This document shows positions 32,702-41,916 of a DNA stretch of 64,000 nt, piece after piece. Within the stretch, counting starts at the first letter, position 1, and each line of letters starts with the position of its first letter. Below the pieces are notes generated by a model. It was not told the DNA's origin, did no database searches, and worked only from the letters and a program-made list of their open reading frames with translations. Source of the stretch: Prevotella sp. P2-180 (GTDB lineage: Bacteria > Bacteroidota > Bacteroidia > Bacteroidales > Bacteroidaceae); the NCBI RefSeq assembly GCF_002251435.1, contig NZ_NPJI01000114.1:57235-121234 (forward strand), written 5' to 3'. The position numbers and the translations under genes are program-made.

Positions 32702-34636
32702 ATGATAATTCAAAAAATACATAAGTTCATCAATTGGTACTTCAGCCGCAATGCATTACCTTACTGGTGCATTCTTGCAGCCGATTGCTTATTACTATTC
32801 TGTTTCTACCTTTTTGGCTATTATTGTTTCATAGGTGGCGACGGTATAGTGGATTATTTTTGGCAAAAGGTTGGCGTGATATCGCTATGCCTTCTATTCT
32901 ACATGATAGGCTTCCGAGTTTTTCACACATACTCAAATGTAATAAGATATTCCTCTTTCGTTGACCTATACCAGTTGGCTTGCGCAAATGTTATTGGTAC
33001 TTTGTGTGTCATTATCATAAGGATACTATTTGTTGATCATGATAACACGATATTCCCTGGATTAAGGATCACATTATTTGCATTCTGCTTCGGTACTTTA
33101 TCTATGTGGGCAGTCAGAGTACTTGTGAAGACTTTGTTCGATGTGGTAGACGTAAATGTTAACGCCAAGAGGGTTTACATCTACGGCACAAAATCACAAA
33201 GTGTCAGTATTGCCAAGAGCGTCAGAAGCCAACATCCATCAAAGTATATTGTCAAGGGATTCGTATCGCCACAGACTGGACAAAATATGAAATATCTTGC
33301 AGGTTTACCGATATTCGATGTGGCAGGTAGCCTCATCTCACGAATGAAAAGAGACGATATTGAAGGGATTATTGTGTCGCCTATATCTACTATAGACTTT
33401 TGTGCCGACCAAGAATTTATCGACTTACTCACAGACAATGGCATCAAACTCTTTATGATGCCCGAAGAATTTGAATGGAATGGTGTGTCGCCCATCACAA
33501 ACGGAAACATGCTTCACCAGGTGGATGTGGAGGAGCTGCTCCCAAGAAAGCAGATTATGGTTGACACTGACGCCATCGCCAACGATCTCAATGGCAAGAC
33601 TATACTCATCACAGGCTCGGCTGGCAGCATTGGCAGTGAAATGGTAAGGCAGATTGCCAAGTTTACCCCAAAATGCCTTGTTCTGATTGACCAGGCAGAG
33701 ACTCCTCAACATGACATACGATTGATGATGGCCGATAAATGGCCTAACATAGAGTGTCATACAATCGTAACAAGTATTTGCAACCAAAAAAATATGGAAA
33801 AAATATTCGCTGAATACCATCCAGAATATGTATTCCATGCTGCCGCTTACAAGCATGTTCCGATGATGGAAGACAATCCTTCGGAAAGCATCAGAAACAA
33901 TGTTATTGGCACGAAAATCATAGCCGACCTTGCAGTGAAATACGGCACAGGAAAATTTGTCATGATTTCGACCGACAAGGCAGTTAACCCCACAAATGTT
34001 ATGGGATGTTCAAAACGCATTTGTGAAATCTATGTACAGAGTCTTGACAAAGCGCTGAAAGATGGTAAAGTACAAGGAGTGACACAATTTGTTACCACAA
34101 GATTTGGCAATGTGCTTGGTTCCAACGGTTCTGTTATACCATTGTTCCGAGAGCAGATAAAGAAAGGAGGTCCTGTAACTGTCACGCATCCCGACATCAT
34201 CAGGTTCTTCATGCTTATTCCTGAGGCTTGCCGATTGGTGCTCGAAGCTGGTGTAAAGGGCAATGGAGGCGAGATATTCGTATTTGACATGGGTGACCCT
34301 GTAAAGATTTCTGACCTGGCCAAAAGGATGATAAATCTTAGCGGAGCCAAGGACATAGAGATAAAATACACAGGTCTGAGACCTGGAGAAAAACTATATG
34401 AGGAAGTGTTAAGTACCGAAGAGACCACCCTACCCTCTTTCCACGACAAAATCAGAATTGCCAAAGTTAGAGAATATGATTATGACAATATCAACCGTAT
34501 TATTTCTGACATGGGCAAGAAATGCGACTCCCTGTCAGATCTTGAAATCGTAAGAACAATGAAACATATTGTGCCTGAATATATCAGCAAAAATTCTGTA
34601 TATGAGGTGTTAGACCAAAAACAGGCAAAATCATAG
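32702..34636 (+). CDS. CapD/WbpM-type nucleotide-sugar dehydratase, membrane-anchored
   Basis: A 644-residue protein with four N-terminal membrane helices (about 15-135), a CoA-binding-like middle region (VYIYGTKSQSVSIAKSVR), and a C-terminal SDR domain (about 285-590) with ILITGSAGSIGSEMVRQIAK, AAAYKHVPMMEDNPSE and MISTDKAVNPTNVMGCSKR. In the last motif a Met stands where ordinary SDRs have Tyr, as in WbpM/PglF-type 4,6-dehydratases. It should convert UDP-GlcNAc-type sugars to a 4-keto-6-deoxy product, which the aminotransferase at 36.5 kb could aminate. It is first in the plus-strand series to 38402. I saw no clear -7 element. Confidence 0.92.
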   Translation: MIIQKIHKFINWYFSRNALPYWCILAADCLLLFCFYLFGYYCFIGGDGIVDYFWQKVGVISLCLLFYMIGFRVFHTYSNVIRYSSFVDLYQLACANVIGTLCVIIIRILFVDHDNTIFPGLRITLFAFCFGTLSMWAVRVLVKTLFDVVDVNVNAKRVYIYGTKSQSVSIAKSVRSQHPSKYIVKGFVSPQTGQNMKYLAGLPIFDVAGSLISRMKRDDIEGIIVSPISTIDFCADQEFIDLLTDNGIKLFMMPEEFEWNGVSPITNGNMLHQVDVEELLPRKQIMVDTDAIANDLNGKTILITGSAGSIGSEMVRQIAKFTPKCLVLIDQAETPQHDIRLMMADKWPNIECHTIVTSICNQKNMEKIFAEYHPEYVFHAAAYKHVPMMEDNPSESIRNNVIGTKIIADLAVKYGTGKFVMISTDKAVNPTNVMGCSKRICEIYVQSLDKALKDGKVQGVTQFVTTRFGNVLGSNGSVIPLFREQIKKGGPVTVTHPDIIRFFMLIPEACRLVLEAGVKGNGGEIFVFDMGDPVKISDLAKRMINLSGAKDIEIKYTGLRPGEKLYEEVLSTEETTLPSFHDKIRIAKVREYDYDNINRIISDMGKKCDSLSDLEIVRTMKHIVPEYISKNSVYEVLDQKQAKS

Positions 34637-34672
34637 AGAATAAATCAATAATTTATATAATTTACAATCGCA

Positions 34673-35428
34673 ATGATTAACGTTGGAATTATTGGATGTG
34701 GCTTCGTTGGAGGAGCCTTGAAGGATTGGTTGGAGCACAACAATCCGGAGTGTAAACTGTTCATCAGCGACCCGCCAAAGGGTTATAATGACGACTTGAG
34801 TAATATCGACATAGCTTTCCTGCAGATCCATGTACCTACAGAAGACGACGGCACCCAAGACCTGAGTCTTATGAAAGAGCTTATTTCAAATCTTCCAGAT
34901 GTGCCAGTTTTCGTACGTACCACTATACTGCCGGGTACAAGCGACATGCTCTCACGTGAGACCGGACACCAGGTATGCTATATGCCGGAGTTCCTGACTG
35001 AGCGCACACATATTGAGGATTTCAAGAAGCAGACCATGGTATTTACCGGTGCACATGAGCTGCTCACCAAAATCTTTGTAGGCAAGAAGTTCACGGTGAT
35101 GAGTCCGCTAGAGGCCGAACTCACCAAGTATATGCACAATGTGTTTGGAGCATATAAGGTGACTTACTTTAATGCTTGCAGGGAGTATTGTGAGCAGATG
35201 GGAGGTGACTGGCGCAAGGTTCATACAGGTATGCTACTTTCGGGTTATATCAATGACACTCATACATACGTTCCCGGACCTGACGGCAAGTTTGGATATG
35301 GCGGCAAGTGCTTCCCCAAGGATGTCAATGCATTTGCCAAGATGACCCAAGGCACTCCCCTGGGTACGCTTCTAGAGCATCTGCATGAGCTGAACGTGCA
35401 CTTCCGCGGATTTGAGGAACATATATAA
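34673..35428 (+). CDS. Compact UDP-sugar (UDP-ManNAc/Glc) dehydrogenase-like protein
   Basis: A 251-residue protein, much shorter than full UDP-glucose or UDP-ManNAc dehydrogenases (about 390-440). It keeps a Rossmann start (VGIIGCGFVGGAL), VRTTILPGTSD, MPEFLTERTHIEDF, ELTKYMHNVFGAYKVTYFNA and the active-site block KFGYGGKCFPKD (nucleophile Cys near 223), but has no C-terminal UDP-binding domain. The frame and stop look intact, so this is a compact form rather than an obvious truncation. It may oxidise the UDP-ManNAc made by WecB, or be inactive. Confidence 0.8.
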   Translation: MINVGIIGCGFVGGALKDWLEHNNPECKLFISDPPKGYNDDLSNIDIAFLQIHVPTEDDGTQDLSLMKELISNLPDVPVFVRTTILPGTSDMLSRETGHQVCYMPEFLTERTHIEDFKKQTMVFTGAHELLTKIFVGKKFTVMSPLEAELTKYMHNVFGAYKVTYFNACREYCEQMGGDWRKVHTGMLLSGYINDTHTYVPGPDGKFGYGGKCFPKDVNAFAKMTQGTPLGTLLEHLHELNVHFRGFEEHI

Positions 35429-35446
35429 TATGTATATAAATATACC

Positions 35447-36457
35447 ATGTTATCAGTTGTTTGCCCCATATATAACGAAGAGAAATACATTGCAAAATGT
35501 ATAGAGTCGCTATTGAAACAGGATTACCCAAAAGATGATTTGGAGATACTTTTTGTGGATGGTATGAGCAATGATAAAACACGAGAAATCATTGCCTCAT
35601 ACACGAAAAGGTATCCTTTTATCAAAATGTTGGATAATCCAAAGAAAATAGTGCCCTATGCCATGAATGCGGGGATTATAGCCTCCAAGGGTGATATTAT
35701 TATTCGTTTAGACGGGCATGTGGAATATCCCACAAACTATTTCTCAGCCTTGGTTCATAATCTTAAAGAACTGGATGCCGATAACGTGGGAGCATTGTGT
35801 GAAACTCTGCCATGCGGTACATCCTCGAAAGAGCTGGCCATTGCTGAAGCTCTGAGCAGTTCGTTTGGAATGGGAAACTCCTACTTTCGAATAGGGTGTA
35901 ATGAAGTGAGACGGGTGGATACTGTTCCATTCGGATGCTTCAAGCGCGAAGTGTTCGACAAAGTCGGTTTGTATGACAACGAGTTGATTCGCAACCAAGA
36001 TGATGAGCTTAATGGACGTATCATCAAGAATGGTGGAAAGATTTATCTCATACCAAGCATAGTGACAAAATATTATGCTCGCGACAAGATACGCAAAGTA
36101 AGGAAGATGTTTTACCAATATGGTTTATACAAGCCTTTGGTTAACAAGAAGTTGGGATCGCCTGCCACTGTCAGACAATTTTTTCCCCTTGTATTTGTGT
36201 TAGGTCTCTTTTTGGGTGCGGGCTTAAGCTGCATTAGTAGGATTGTTGCTGTATTATATGCGGCAGTGTTAGTCTTGTATCTATTTCTGGCATGCAGTTT
36301 TACGCTTAAGTCTATCGTGAAAACAGGAATAATGGGACTTATTCTCTATCAGCCATTTATTTATTTGACTATCCATCTCAGTTATGGATGGGGGTATTTA
36401 TTTGGCATATTCAAGATTCTTTTGCATAAACCGTTTAATGCTGAATCAAACAGATGA
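35447..36457 (+). CDS. Glycosyltransferase family 2 with C-terminal membrane helices (ExoA-like)
   Basis: A 336-residue enzyme. The GT-A domain opens VVCPIYNEEKYIAKCIESLL with VDGMSNDKTREI and IIRLDGHVEYP (metal site DGH), and continues with RNQDDELNGRIIKNGGKIYL (the ED/QDDE acceptor motif). Three hydrophobic segments follow (about 245-325), as in succinoglycan ExoA-type transferases. It lies 18 bases after the dehydrogenase stop, in the same unit. Confidence 0.87.
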   Translation: MLSVVCPIYNEEKYIAKCIESLLKQDYPKDDLEILFVDGMSNDKTREIIASYTKRYPFIKMLDNPKKIVPYAMNAGIIASKGDIIIRLDGHVEYPTNYFSALVHNLKELDADNVGALCETLPCGTSSKELAIAEALSSSFGMGNSYFRIGCNEVRRVDTVPFGCFKREVFDKVGLYDNELIRNQDDELNGRIIKNGGKIYLIPSIVTKYYARDKIRKVRKMFYQYGLYKPLVNKKLGSPATVRQFFPLVFVLGLFLGAGLSCISRIVAVLYAAVLVLYLFLACSFTLKSIVKTGIMGLILYQPFIYLTIHLSYGWGYLFGIFKILLHKPFNAESNR

Positions 36458-36510
36458 TTTTTAGTGAATATCTAAACTTATTTTGTGGAATATAATAATA
36501 ATAAAAGGTT

Positions 36511-37809
36511 ATGACTATGAAATTGCGAAATATACCATTCTCTCCTCCTGACATGACGGAGAGAGAGGCGGAAGAAGTGAAGAATGCCATTATGAGCGGA
36601 TGGATAACTACCGGTCCGCGTACCAAGAAGTTGGAACAACTGATATCCGAATATCTACATACAGCAAAGACTGTTTGTCTCAATTCAGCCACGGCTTCTA
36701 TGGAGATGGTGTTACGTCTGCTTGACCTTAAGCCAGACGACGAGGTGATAGTGCCTGCTTATACTTATACAGCAACGGCTTCAGTCACTCAACACATTGG
36801 ATGCAAATTGGTGTTGGTGGATAGTCAGAGGGATAGTGTCGAGATGGATTACGACAAGCTGGCTGAGGCCATCACTGAGCATACAAAGGTGATTGTTCCT
36901 GTGGATATAGCCGGCATCGTGGCTGACTATGACAGAGTGTATGGGATAGTGGAGGAAAAGAGGCATCTTTTTCGCCCCGACAATGCTCTGCAGGCCAAGA
37001 TAGGACGTGTTGTTGTGAGCGCTGATTGCGCACATTCTTTTGGTGCCAACAGAAATGGAAAGATGGCGGGAGAAATTGCTGATTTCTCATCATTCTCTTT
37101 CCATGCCGTAAAGAACTTCACTACTGCAGAGGGAGGAGCCATGACTTGGAACTTGCCTTTTGGCGGTGAAATAATACCAACAGACGTGGATTATTTACCT
37201 ACAGTCCCCAAAAAAGAAGGAGAGACTTGGAATGAACTGTTGTATCGCATAAGCCAGCTATTCTCGCTCCACGGCCAGAACAAGGATGCCTTGGCCAAGA
37301 CAAAGCTCGGGGCTTGGGAATATGACATAATTGGACCATGGTATAAGTGCAATATGACCGACATTATGGCTGCTATGGGACTGGTGCAGTTTGAGCGCTA
37401 TCCTGAGATATTGGCCAAGCGCAGAAATTACGTCTCTATGTATAATAAGGCGATTGATTGCCTCAACCTTGATTCTGCGCCTGACCACAAGGTGGTTTAT
37501 CTCAACCATGAGGACGCTGACCACCGATCTTCTCACCACCTCTATCTCTTGCGTCTGCTTGGACGCACTCGCGAGGAGGTAAACAGGGTGATTGAACTGA
37601 TGGCAGAGCGTGGCATTGCCACCAATGTCCACTACAAACCACTGCCTATGATGACTGCCTACAAGGCTCTTGGATTTGACATCAAGAACTTCCCTAATGC
37701 CTATCGTATGTATGAGAATGAAATCACGCTTCCTCTGAATACAAAGATGACAGAGGAAGATGTGGAGTATGTCGTCTCAAATTTTTGTGATATAGTCAAG
37801 TCGTTATGA
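36511..37809 (+). CDS. DegT/DnrJ/EryC1/StrS-family sugar aminotransferase
   Basis: A 432-residue PLP enzyme. Motifs are GWITTGPRTKKLEQ (30-43), NSATASMEMVLRLLDLKPDD, VVSADCAHSFGANRNGKMAG and FSSFSFHAVKNFTTAEGGAM, where the Lys (about 200) binds PLP. It would aminate a keto-sugar nucleotide, probably the product of the CapD/WbpM-like enzyme. Its stop overlaps the sugar transferase start (ATGA), so the last two genes are coupled. Confidence 0.93.
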   Translation: MTMKLRNIPFSPPDMTEREAEEVKNAIMSGWITTGPRTKKLEQLISEYLHTAKTVCLNSATASMEMVLRLLDLKPDDEVIVPAYTYTATASVTQHIGCKLVLVDSQRDSVEMDYDKLAEAITEHTKVIVPVDIAGIVADYDRVYGIVEEKRHLFRPDNALQAKIGRVVVSADCAHSFGANRNGKMAGEIADFSSFSFHAVKNFTTAEGGAMTWNLPFGGEIIPTDVDYLPTVPKKEGETWNELLYRISQLFSLHGQNKDALAKTKLGAWEYDIIGPWYKCNMTDIMAAMGLVQFERYPEILAKRRNYVSMYNKAIDCLNLDSAPDHKVVYLNHEDADHRSSHHLYLLRLLGRTREEVNRVIELMAERGIATNVHYKPLPMMTAYKALGFDIKNFPNAYRMYENEITLPLNTKMTEEDVEYVVSNFCDIVKSL

Positions 37810-38402
37810 TAAAACGTTTATTTGATATAGTGGCATCGGGCTGTGGTCTGTTGGTTCTCAGTCCCGTGCTTTTGCTTGTGGCCCTATGGGTAAAATTGGA
37901 TTCAAAAGGTCCTGTTTTCTATCGCCAAGTGCGGGTAGGCCTGCACAATAAGGATTTCCGCATATTCAAGTTTCGCTCCATGCGTGTAGGGGCCGACAAG
38001 GGTTCTTTGGTCACTATCGGCGGTCGTGACCCCCGGGTCACTCGTTCTGGCTACTTCATTCGCAAATACAAACTCGACGAACTGCCACAGCTCATTAACG
38101 TACTTATGGGCGACATGAGTCTGGTAGGTCCCCGTCCTGAGGTGCGCCATTATGTCGATTACTGGACTTCCGAACAGATGCATGTACTGGATGTGCGCCC
38201 AGGCATCACCGACCCAGCATCAATCAAGTTCCGTAATGAGAATGAACTGATGGAGCAGGCATCCAATCCTGAGGATTATTACATCCACGTAATTATGCAG
38301 GAGAAGATTAAGCTTTATTTGGAATATGTCAAGAATGCTTCATTTATGTATGACCTGAAACTTATATTCCAAACGTTTAAGGTCATTGTAACCGAACGTT
38401 AG
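37806..38402 (+). CDS. Initiating sugar transferase (PglC/bacterial sugar transferase type)
   Basis: A 198-residue protein with one N-terminal membrane-associated helix (9-29), then KGPVFYRQVRVG, FRIFKFRSMRVGADKGS and LDELPQLINVLMGDMSLVGP with RPEV. This is the compact PglC-like phosphoglycosyltransferase core that puts the first sugar phosphate on undecaprenyl phosphate. Overlap of 4 bases with the aminotransferase suggests that the transferred sugar is an amino-deoxy sugar, as for PglC. A group II intron remnant ends 23 bases after its stop. Confidence 0.93.
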   Translation: MIKRLFDIVASGCGLLVLSPVLLLVALWVKLDSKGPVFYRQVRVGLHNKDFRIFKFRSMRVGADKGSLVTIGGRDPRVTRSGYFIRKYKLDELPQLINVLMGDMSLVGPRPEVRHYVDYWTSEQMHVLDVRPGITDPASIKFRNENELMEQASNPEDYYIHVIMQEKIKLYLEYVKNASFMYDLKLIFQTFKVIVTER

Positions 38403-38464
38403 AATTTCTTTCCGCGGGTCATAGGTCGAGTAGAGCAAGGGAGTTTCACCCTCACCCTCTCACA

Positions 38465-38498
38465 GAACCGTGCGTGAAAGTCTCCCCTCACACGGCTC
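38465..38498 (-). ncRNA. Group II intron domain V
   Basis: A 34-base hairpin reading GAGCCGTGTGAGGG, tetraloop GAGA, then CTTTCACGCACGGTTC. It carries the catalytic AGC triad and the two-base bulge of domain V. Domain VI with a candidate bulged branch A (CTCTACTCGAC) follows immediately. It appears intact although the rest of the intron is not. Confidence 0.85.
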
Positions 38499-38746
38499 TT
38501 CACACTCTATGCTTTGTGCATATGCTTCTTTCATCATATACTCCTCTTTGTTTAAGATTTTCATAATTTCAGTTGCTTGAGTGTGTCACCCCCTTCGCTC
38601 CATGTCCATTACAGACACTTCAACGCTACTACGGGGCAATCCGCCACAGAAGCGGACTTCGGTACGTTTCTGCCTTGTTCGTCACTTTCGGCATTTCCCT
38701 TGGCATTCCGACTTCTGCTTCCCACGTTCCGCCAACGAGCCTGTAT

Positions 38747-38780
38747 ATGAAAAGGGTGGCGCATTGTCGAAGTCAGGACG
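38747..38780. repeat. 34-bp repeat, copy 1
   Basis: A block containing GGTGGCGCATTGTCGAAGTC, identical over 34 bases to 41917-41950. Its right edge is where the zinc-ribbon gene stops matching its family; its left side continues into the group II intron remnant. Confidence 0.85.
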
Positions 38781-38900
38781 ACTACCACACCTTGGGCATG
38801 GCATCGGCTGCGAATAAGGCGTCCCCTGCCATTTGATATCCGGAGCCAAAAACTTGTGGCCGCATACATCACATATAAACTTTTTTTCCCTTCTCGTCAT
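38781..38900 (-). pseudogene. Zinc-ribbon protein, 3' end cut by the repeat
   Basis: Forty codons of a small zinc-ribbon protein (MTRREKKFICDVCGHKFLAP, then a PYSQPMPCPRCGS end) with two CxxC knuckles that would bind one Zn2+. The open frame continues 32 codons into the 34-bp repeat and intron sequence, which does not look like protein. Either a very short protein or a truncated one. Confidence 0.6.
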
Positions 38901-39008
38901 CAGATACTATTTCTTTTGTGGGAAAAGATATGCTTTTTTTCATATCCTCCAAACTTTTGCCTTTTTTTTACCCATTTTTACAAAAGATTTAGACTAACGA
39001 AAAATAGG

Positions 39009-39030
39009 AAGATAAATTATTTTATCTTCT
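39009..39030 (-). terminator. Possible terminator of the symporter operon
   Basis: Palindrome GAAGATAAATTATTTTATCT plus TC overlapping the stop codon, followed on the minus strand by CTATTTTTCG. AT-rich and weak. Confidence 0.35.
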
Positions 39031-40013
39031 TCTCATCATACTTCACGTATAAGCCCGCGAGCACTGTGCCCGAGATAGAGTGATAGGCACAACTGATGGC
39101 ACAGGGCACCACGCAGAGTATGGCCTCTGGATTGCGGGCAAGTATATCATCGTTGGCAAAGAATGCGGTGGCAAGCACTGTTGCCATGCCCGCGTTCTGC
39201 ATTCCCACCTCAATGGATATGGTGCGCTTTTTGGCAAGTGAGAAGCGGAAAAGGCGGCCTACGTTATAACCGAGGATATATCCGAGGGTGTTATGGCAGA
39301 ACACCACGGGAAAGCATAAGCAAGAAGAGTCCCATGCCGTGAATCATCAACTGGGGCTTCACCTGCGACACCACACCTCCCACTATCAAGGCAAGACTCG
39401 TGACACTTACTCCCGGCATCATCTGCCTCACATCCTCATACCACTTGTGGCGACTGGCGTATTGGTTAACCAAGAAGCCAATACCTACGGGAATGATCGT
39501 GATGAGCAATATGCCACGAAACATTCCGAGCGTATCTACCTCTATCCTTGTATCGGCAAGCCACCACACCAGCAGCGGAGTCATGAATGGAGCCAACAGG
39601 GTGGAGGCAGTGGTCATACCCACCGAGAATGCCACGTCACCCTTGCACAGGAACGACATGATATTGCTCGACACTCCGCCGGGGCAACAACCTACGAGAA
39701 TGATACCGATGGAGAGATAAGGATTAAGGCCGAAAACTTGGGTAAGCGTATAGGCCAGCAATGGCATCAACGTAAACTGAGCACAAGCGCCGATGAAGAT
39801 GTCCCAGGGACGACTGAACAATATGCGGAAGTCTTCAGTAGAGAGAGTCAGTCCCATTGTCAGCATTATCACTCCGAGAATGACGCTCGACACGTCTCCC
39901 CTCACCCACCCGAACACATCGGGCACGAGAAAAGCCAATACGGCTGCGGCTATTACGTATGTAGATGAGTGTGAAGCCATCCATGCACTCACCTCTTTCA
40001 CTATTTCTTTCAT
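39017..40013 (-). pseudogene. Bile acid:Na+ symporter family (BASS) gene, frameshifted
   Basis: Two overlapping frames together make one normal-length symporter of about 330 residues. The N-terminal 225 residues (VLAFLVPDVFGWVRGDVSSV, GCCPGGVSSNIMSFLCKGD, FMTPLLVWWLAD) are in one frame. The remaining about 95 residues (VVFCHNTLGYILGYNVGRLF, SIEVGMQNAGMATVLA) are in another. The shift lies in a run of three G (39308-39310 on the plus strand); one base fewer restores LS-VVFCHN. It is either a true frameshift or a sequencing error. The start overlaps the hydrolase stop (ATGA), so the two genes form an operon. Confidence 0.85.
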
Positions 40014-40945
40014 CTGACGGATTTCAGGTAGCTTTCCACTATTGGCAGGACAACAGAGTCATAGTCGGCGGAGGCTCCCATCATACTGCCCATACTGCCA
40101 AGGTTGGCAGCATTGAATCCGTGATTGGCTCCCTCTATCTTGTTGAGAGTGGCAGAAGGATAGAGACCTACTGCCTTCACTGAATTTGAGATAGGAACTA
40201 TCATGTCGGCTGTGCCATGGATGATGCAGACAGGCTTAGAGAACTTACCGATATGCGACCATACGTCGAAGTCCTTGATACTATTGATATATGCCTCACT
40301 CATCGACATCATACCGCCAAAATCGCCGAATCCACCGAATCCACTGAACATCTTCACCATCTCCGGTATGTTGAAAGCAGGATAGAAGAGTATCATTCCA
40401 GCAAAGTCATCAGGACACTCGTCGGCAAGCAATGCCGACACCAATCCTCCCTGACTGCTTCCAAGCAGACAGACATTAGAAGAATCGACATAATCTAATG
40501 ATTTTACTGTCTTAACAACAGCGCGAAGGTCTTCCACCTCGGTGAAAACAGTCATTTCATCGGTTTTCCCGTCGCTTTTACTCTTGGCGCTTCCACCGCA
40601 GAAGTCAAAGCAATAAGCAGCAAATCCCATTTTGGCAATAGCTGAAGCATAGCCCTTCATAGCCTCGTGGGTAAGAGAACTGCTGTGCGAGAGAATCACG
40701 GCAGGTTGTTTTTCCGACACCGTAGAATTATAATACATCATGCCAAAAATCCTGTTTCCATCGCGCTCGCTCCACACCTCGACGCTGTCAACCGTCAGCT
40801 CCGTCCCTGTCTGGACAGAGTCGATTATTTCCTCATTTCCGGCATTCTCGGGTGGTATAGTGCCATTGTCGTCATCCGATGAACAAGCGGCAACACCCAT
40901 GGATGCCGCAATAAAACCCATTAATACAATCACAGTCTTTTTCAT
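40010..40945 (-). CDS. Alpha/beta-hydrolase lipoprotein
   Basis: A 311-residue protein with a lipoprotein signal (MKKTVIVLMGFIAASMGVAA then Cys-21) and acidic residues following (CSSDDDNG), which suggests surface export in Bacteroidetes. The hydrolase fold has the nucleophile elbow GSSQGG (about 158-163), an Asp in HGTADMIVP (about 248) and His in GANHGF (about 277), a full Ser-Asp-His triad of the DLH/S9-like type. Substrate unknown. It shares a promoter with the frameshifted symporter. Confidence 0.87.
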   Translation of the reverse strand: MKKTVIVLMGFIAASMGVAACSSDDDNGTIPPENAGNEEIIDSVQTGTELTVDSVEVWSERDGNRIFGMMYYNSTVSEKQPAVILSHSSSLTHEAMKGYASAIAKMGFAAYCFDFCGGSAKSKSDGKTDEMTVFTEVEDLRAVVKTVKSLDYVDSSNVCLLGSSQGGLVSALLADECPDDFAGMILFYPAFNIPEMVKMFSGFGGFGDFGGMMSMSEAYINSIKDFDVWSHIGKFSKPVCIIHGTADMIVPISNSVKAVGLYPSATLNKIEGANHGFNAANLGSMGSMMGASADYDSVVLPIVESYLKSVR

Positions 40946-40993
40946 ATCCTAAAAACATATTCTATATATAACTCTGCATATATATTTCGGTTG

Positions 40994-41024
40994 CAAAGGT
41001 ACACTTTTCCACACATATCACCAA
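40994..41024 (-). promoter_or_regulatory. Promoter of the hydrolase-symporter pair
   Basis: On the minus strand, -33 TTG at 41022-41024 and -7 TACCTTTG at 40994-41001 with 20 bases between, a good Bacteroidetes match 49 bases before the ATG. Confidence 0.75.
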
Positions 41025-41126
41025 GCATTTACCCCACTTTTCCGCACCAGGTTAATATAGTTTAACCAAGTACGGAAAACAATTCCTTCCCTCCTTAACT
41101 CCTTCCCTCCTTACCTCTCATCTCCC

Positions 41127-41426
41127 CTCACCCTCTATGTCGCCCGCCACAGTTGGGCAAGCATCGCCCAGTCCAGCCACGTGCCCATCCACGCCATCAG
41201 CGGAGCCATGGGCCACGACTCGGAGGTAACCACACAGATATACCTCGCCTCTATCCAGACATCGCAGATAGACGAGGAGAACAGCATGAATAGTATTAAA
41301 ATTCAGTTCAACGACAAGAATAGGAAATGTTCGGTTGACGAGATTTACCCCGACAGGTTGAAAACACATGCCGACGCCGTAGGCGTGTCTTTAATCCAAA
41401 CACGACTATTCAATGGAACCCCATAA
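41127..41426 (+). pseudogene. Tyrosine recombinase (integrase), C-terminal fragment
   Basis: The frame begins LTLYVARHSWASIAQSSHVP, contains the catalytic RHxxW-type Arg-His-Trp, HAISGAMGHDSEVTTQIYLA with the nucleophile Tyr, and then SIQTSQID. These are the last active-site blocks of a phage-type integrase, about 100 codons of an expected 300-400. No start codon fits. In related genomes an integrase followed by UpxY often opens a capsule locus; here the next frame overlaps it. Confidence 0.8.
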
Positions 41427-41586
41427 TGTCAAGCAATACTGGTTTGTAGCCATCGTCACTCCCAATACCAAGAAGAAAGTCATCGAGAGAATGGATGACC
41501 TCGTCCAGTATTGGAAGAAACAGGAAATCCTGGACGAGACAGAGACCGTCACGGCCTATGGGTGGTGGAACGGGCCTTTCGTGTGA
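41413..41586 (+). pseudogene. UpxY/NusG-like N-terminal fragment
   Basis: Fifty-seven codons starting MEPHNVKQYWFVAIVTPNTK, which resembles the N-terminal NGN domain of NusG-like UpxY antiterminators of capsule loci (xxWFVAxVxxNTEKK). The similarity ends near 41550, where the sequence becomes transposase-like in another frame. It overlaps the integrase fragment's stop by 14 bases. Family call tentative. Confidence 0.5.
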
Positions 41587-41882
41587 CCAAGGGAAATCTT
41601 GAGGCACGTCCTATCTTCCACTTCACGGAGAAGCGTATTGAGGCTCACATCTGCATCTGCTTCATGGCATACAAGGTTTACAAAGAACTTAAACGCATAA
41701 TACGTATTGCTAAAATTGACCTCAGCGTCGACTCGGTATTGAGGATTGCCAAGACGATTGCCACTGTGCGGATAAACCTACCGAACAACGGAACTGTAAT
41801 GCAACAGACACTGCTGCTGACTCCTGATCACTGCAAGATCAAGCCGCTTTTCGACATCCAGAGCATCCTAAGCCAGAGCTAA
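41553..41882 (+). pseudogene. IS4/IS1634-type transposase, C-terminal fragment
   Basis: The frame reads VERAFRVTKGNLEARPIFHF, TEKRIEAHICICFMAYKVYK, the C-terminal signature (ExxFR..K..LxxRP, RIxAHxxICF) of DDE transposases related to IS1634. About 110 codons remain; the catalytic Asp residues would be upstream and are missing. No inverted repeats were recognised. Confidence 0.72.
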
Positions 41883-41916
41883 ACATCAGAAAATCGAGAT
41901 TCGCGCACACGCGTGC

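Larger units (their letters stand above)
38425..38780 (-). mobile_element. Degraded group II intron (RT gene lost)
   Basis: On the minus strand the order is a 34-bp repeat (38747-38780), then sequence typical of group II intron domains upstream of the reverse transcriptase (AACGTACCGAAGTCCGCTTC, CCCCGTAGTAGCG, GTAATGGACATGGAGCGAAG). A ribosome-binding AGGAG and the first codons of an RT-like ORF follow (MMKEAYAQ near 38514-38537), and then a direct jump to domain V and VI. The RT coding sequence (about 1.5 kb) is gone and domain I is incomplete. The 3' end (CTCGAC) is at 38425, just after the sugar transferase. Confidence 0.75.

Noticed and set aside
38573..38872. Several 70-90 codon frames in the intron remnant
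   Set aside because: They overlap one another in different frames and on both strands across sequence that reads as group II intron RNA.
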